Shown here one piece after another: positions 62,277 through 64,000 of a stretch of 64,000 nt of DNA. The notes under the pieces were generated by a model that was not told the origin of the DNA, did not search any database, and saw nothing but the letters and a program-made list of their open reading frames with translations. Where the stretch lies: the NCBI GenBank assembly GCA_042408195.1, contig JBHOQL010000107.1, positions 1 through 64,000 of the forward strand. The letters run 5' to 3'. How positions within the stretch are numbered: the stretch's first letter is position 1; every line of letters begins with the position of its first letter. This DNA comes from SpSt-600 sp042408195. Its GTDB lineage: Bacteria > Chloroflexota > Anaerolineae > SpSt-600. The translations under genes were made by a program, and so were the position numbers.

Positions 62277-63155
62277 CTACTTCATTTGTCTCTTTGCTGC
62301 TTCCAGCACGTTCTTGAGCAACATGGCATTAGTCATTGGGCCGGTTCCCCCAGGGACAGGGGTTATTGCTCCGGCCACTTCCTTCACTGACTCAAAGTCA
62401 ACATCACCCACCATTTTACCATTAATAAAGTTAACGCCAAAATCCACCACTACAGCACCAGGCTTGACCATGTCGGCGGTAACGAGATTAGCTCGACCGA
62501 CGGCTACGCATAGGATATCGGCTTCCCGGCAAATGGCTCCCAGATCCGGCGTGCGTGAATGGCATATAGTTACCGTGGCATCTTCTCTGAGGAGGAGCAA
62601 AGCCATCGGTTTGCCTACAATATTGGACCGGCCCACCACTACTGCCCTCTTGCCGCTTATCGTTATGCCATAGCGCTTGAGGAGTTCGAGACCACCAAGA
62701 GGGGTAGCGGGGACAAAGTAATCCATTACTCCAGGAGGACGCCCCACAGGAGCCACTTGGGCCAGCCTTCCAGCATTAACTGGGTGCACCCCATCTACAT
62801 CCTTGGCAGGGTCAAGGCTTTCTTTTATGAGAGCTTCGTCCCAGCCTTTGGGGAAAGGCTCCTGCAGGATTATGCCGTGGACAGTGGGATCGGCACTCAG
62901 TTCTTTTACCAGTTTTATCATCTCTTCCTGAGAAGCCGTCTCCGGGAGGACGTAGAGCTTAAAACCGAGGCCATTGCTCTCAAAGGTCTTTTTTATAGCA
63001 TTGGCATAGCTGACAGAAGCAGGATCTTCTCCAGCCCTAACTACGGCTATGGTTGGGATTACGCCATAATTATCCTTGAAAGAAGCCACCTCTGCTGCTA
63101 CTTCGGCCTGAATATCCTTAGCTATAGAGCGGCCGTCCAAGATCTGGGCAGGCAT
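62277..63155 (-). CDS. folD: Methylene-THF dehydrogenase FolD (cyclohydrolase Lys changed)
   Basis: 292 residues. The NADP site VVGRSNIVGKPMALLLL, the DVDGVHPVNAGRL loop with the conserved Asp, and PVPGGTGPMTNAML are intact. The cyclohydrolase motif YxxxK, normally Y50-V-A-S-K54 in E. coli, reads Y50-A-N-A-I54 here, with lysines at 55 and 56. By ungapped alignment the catalytic lysine is replaced by isoleucine, though Lys55 might substitute. Because a separate cyclohydrolase (FchA) is the next gene upstream, this protein may act mainly as dehydrogenase. AAGGAGGTGCTAA precedes the ATG. Confidence 0.93.
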   Translation of the reverse strand: MPAQILDGRSIAKDIQAEVAAEVASFKDNYGVIPTIAVVRAGEDPASVSYANAIKKTFESNGLGFKLYVLPETASQEEMIKLVKELSADPTVHGIILQEPFPKGWDEALIKESLDPAKDVDGVHPVNAGRLAQVAPVGRPPGVMDYFVPATPLGGLELLKRYGITISGKRAVVVGRSNIVGKPMALLLLREDATVTICHSRTPDLGAICREADILCVAVGRANLVTADMVKPGAVVVDFGVNFINGKMVGDVDFESVKEVAGAITPVPGGTGPMTNAMLLKNVLEAAKRQMK

Positions 63156-63166
63156 TTAGCACCTCC

Positions 63167-63790
63167 TTAAAGTTTGCTCTTGACAAATTCATATACTTCT
63201 TCTTTCAATTGCGATTTGCCTTCCAACAGTTTATCGAGCCGGGTCTGGGCTTCTTTTTTGAAGTTCTCGTCTTTGAGCCAGCCCAAGTTTATGAGCACGT
63301 TGAGAGCAGCGCTACGCAGGCCTGCCTCTGCCATCACCACGGCTACGCCCGCATCGCTTACAGCATTTACATTGCCCTTTTCAGCCACCGGCCGGCAGAG
63401 GTCTATGACCTTGACACAAGCTTCCGCCACCCGCAGAGGGACTTCGGTGGCCTCTTTGAGAGCTTTATCCAATGCTTCTTCTCGGATCGCCCTCTGCTCC
63501 TCAGTGTCTCTCGGCATCTTCATTGCTTCCGATACTTTGGTGTAAGCAGCTATGTCCCCCTCCAGAAGATCTAAAAGCTCCCGACGCAGGGCTTCCGATT
63601 GCTCCAGGATTGCTTTTATCTCTCCTTCTACATCAGCATACTTCTTTTTGCCGATGGTGAGATTGCAGACCATGCTTACTAAGGCAGCCCCCATCGCCCC
63701 GGCAAGAGCAGCAACGCTTCCACCACCGGGAGCAGGGGCTGAGCTAGCAAGCTCATCCATAAATTGGGTTATGGATTTTTCGGCCAGCAT
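63167..63790 (-). CDS. fchA: Methenyl-THF cyclohydrolase (FTCD cyclodeaminase family)
   Basis: 207 residues from the ATG at 63790 (GGAGGTTACC upstream); 11 codons before it are excluded. Family motifs: SAPAPGGGSVAALAGAMGAALVSMV at the start and VSDAGVAVVMAEAGLRSAALNV in the last third; the body is all helical. It probably hydrolyses or forms 5,10-methenyl-THF in the Wood-Ljungdahl methyl branch, as FchA of acetogens does. Next to folD, 11 bases apart. Confidence 0.92.
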   Translation of the reverse strand: MLAEKSITQFMDELASSAPAPGGGSVAALAGAMGAALVSMVCNLTIGKKKYADVEGEIKAILEQSEALRRELLDLLEGDIAAYTKVSEAMKMPRDTEEQRAIREEALDKALKEATEVPLRVAEACVKVIDLCRPVAEKGNVNAVSDAGVAVVMAEAGLRSAALNVLINLGWLKDENFKKEAQTRLDKLLEGKSQLKEEVYEFVKSKL

Positions 63791-64000
63791 GGTAACCTCC
63801 GTTTTCCTTAAATAGACGGGCACCCCTTAGAGGCCTGCAGCTTCGAAACCAGGCCCCAGAGCGTTGAATTCTTCCCCTCATGTAGACATGCGGCTCCAGT
63901 CCTGGAACACTGACAATTTTTCAGCAAGGAAAAAGGGCCCTTTCCCTTTTCGCTCCTTCATAAATCCACACGCTGGTGACTGGCTTAACCTCTTCATTTC
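63791..64000. other. Window edge upstream of fchA
   Basis: No firm gene. On the minus strand a 39-codon frame (about 63883-63998, reading MKRLSQSPACGF onward) runs to the window edge and could be chance or the end of an upstream gene. A palindrome-like AAAGGGCCCTTT lies at about 63932-63943. No consensus promoter was found. Confidence 0.25.

Overview
The window reads as a chromosomal segment of an anaerobic, probably thermophilic member of the Chloroflexota (Anaerolineae-like). This is inferred from gene families: a GT39-DUF2298 'YYY' giant membrane protein, Thr-Pro-rich membrane proteins, a TrpB2-type synthase, Wood-Ljungdahl enzymes with a tungstopterin-type oxidoreductase, and a serpin lipoprotein. 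No rRNA gene is present to confirm it. Genes are tightly packed with frequent ATGA-type overlaps, interrupted by G+C-rich repeat DNA and a decayed mobile-element zone.

Layout. 1-0.8 kb: four tandem degenerate ~150-bp units full of G/C hairpins. 0.84-4.66 kb (minus): tRNA-Lys(CTT) from a consensus promoter, then a T-box leader with a probable Trp specifier, trpB2, a class V aminotransferase and serA. 4.8-9.4 kb: an accessory island with a secreted subtilase, a free-standing subtilase-propeptide lipoprotein, a 71-bp direct repeat on both sides of that pair, and an A+T-richer orphan membrane protein coupled to a small Cys-rich ORF. 9.7-11.9 kb: broken transposases and a broken secreted-protein gene. 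12.0-13.3 kb: serpin lipoprotein. 13.9-19.8 kb (minus): an operon from one promoter with an M23 peptidase, bactofilin, Trm112, an MA-type metallopeptidase, lpd, lipA and a DUF218 protein.

20.2-46.6 kb (plus): DUF2723 membrane protein, FtsK, FAD oxidoreductase, macro-domain and HEAT-repeat proteins; then an eight-gene uncharacterised membrane operon (27.2-34.3 kb) built around a DUF6754 protein, a double-zinc-ribbon membrane protein and a MutL/GlmL-type ASKHA protein, with no glutamate mutase in the window. Next come pterin-cofactor genes (MoaD-like, MoaA, XdhC-like), a second repeat cluster, a patatin, the GT39-DUF2298 protein, a CinA C-terminal domain protein, a RACo-like corrinoid activator and an aldehyde:ferredoxin oxidoreductase.

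47-53.3 kb: a GPH-type symporter with a group II PLP decarboxylase, then (minus) an ECF transporter whose S-component has an in-frame stop and whose promoter leader carries a LacI-type palindrome. 53.5-63.8 kb (minus): the Wood-Ljungdahl block of fchA, folD, bioY plus a small ORF, fhs, an HMA-like protein, CODH, a nucleotidyltransferase, a small ORF, acetyl-CoA synthase and a CBS protein. FolD appears to lack the cyclohydrolase lysine, which fits the separate FchA. The corrinoid protein, methyltransferase and methylene-THF reductase are not in the window.

The strongest candidates for something undescribed are the 27.2-34.3 kb membrane operon, the subtilase/free-propeptide cassette between direct repeats, and the Trp T-box that also controls serine synthesis.
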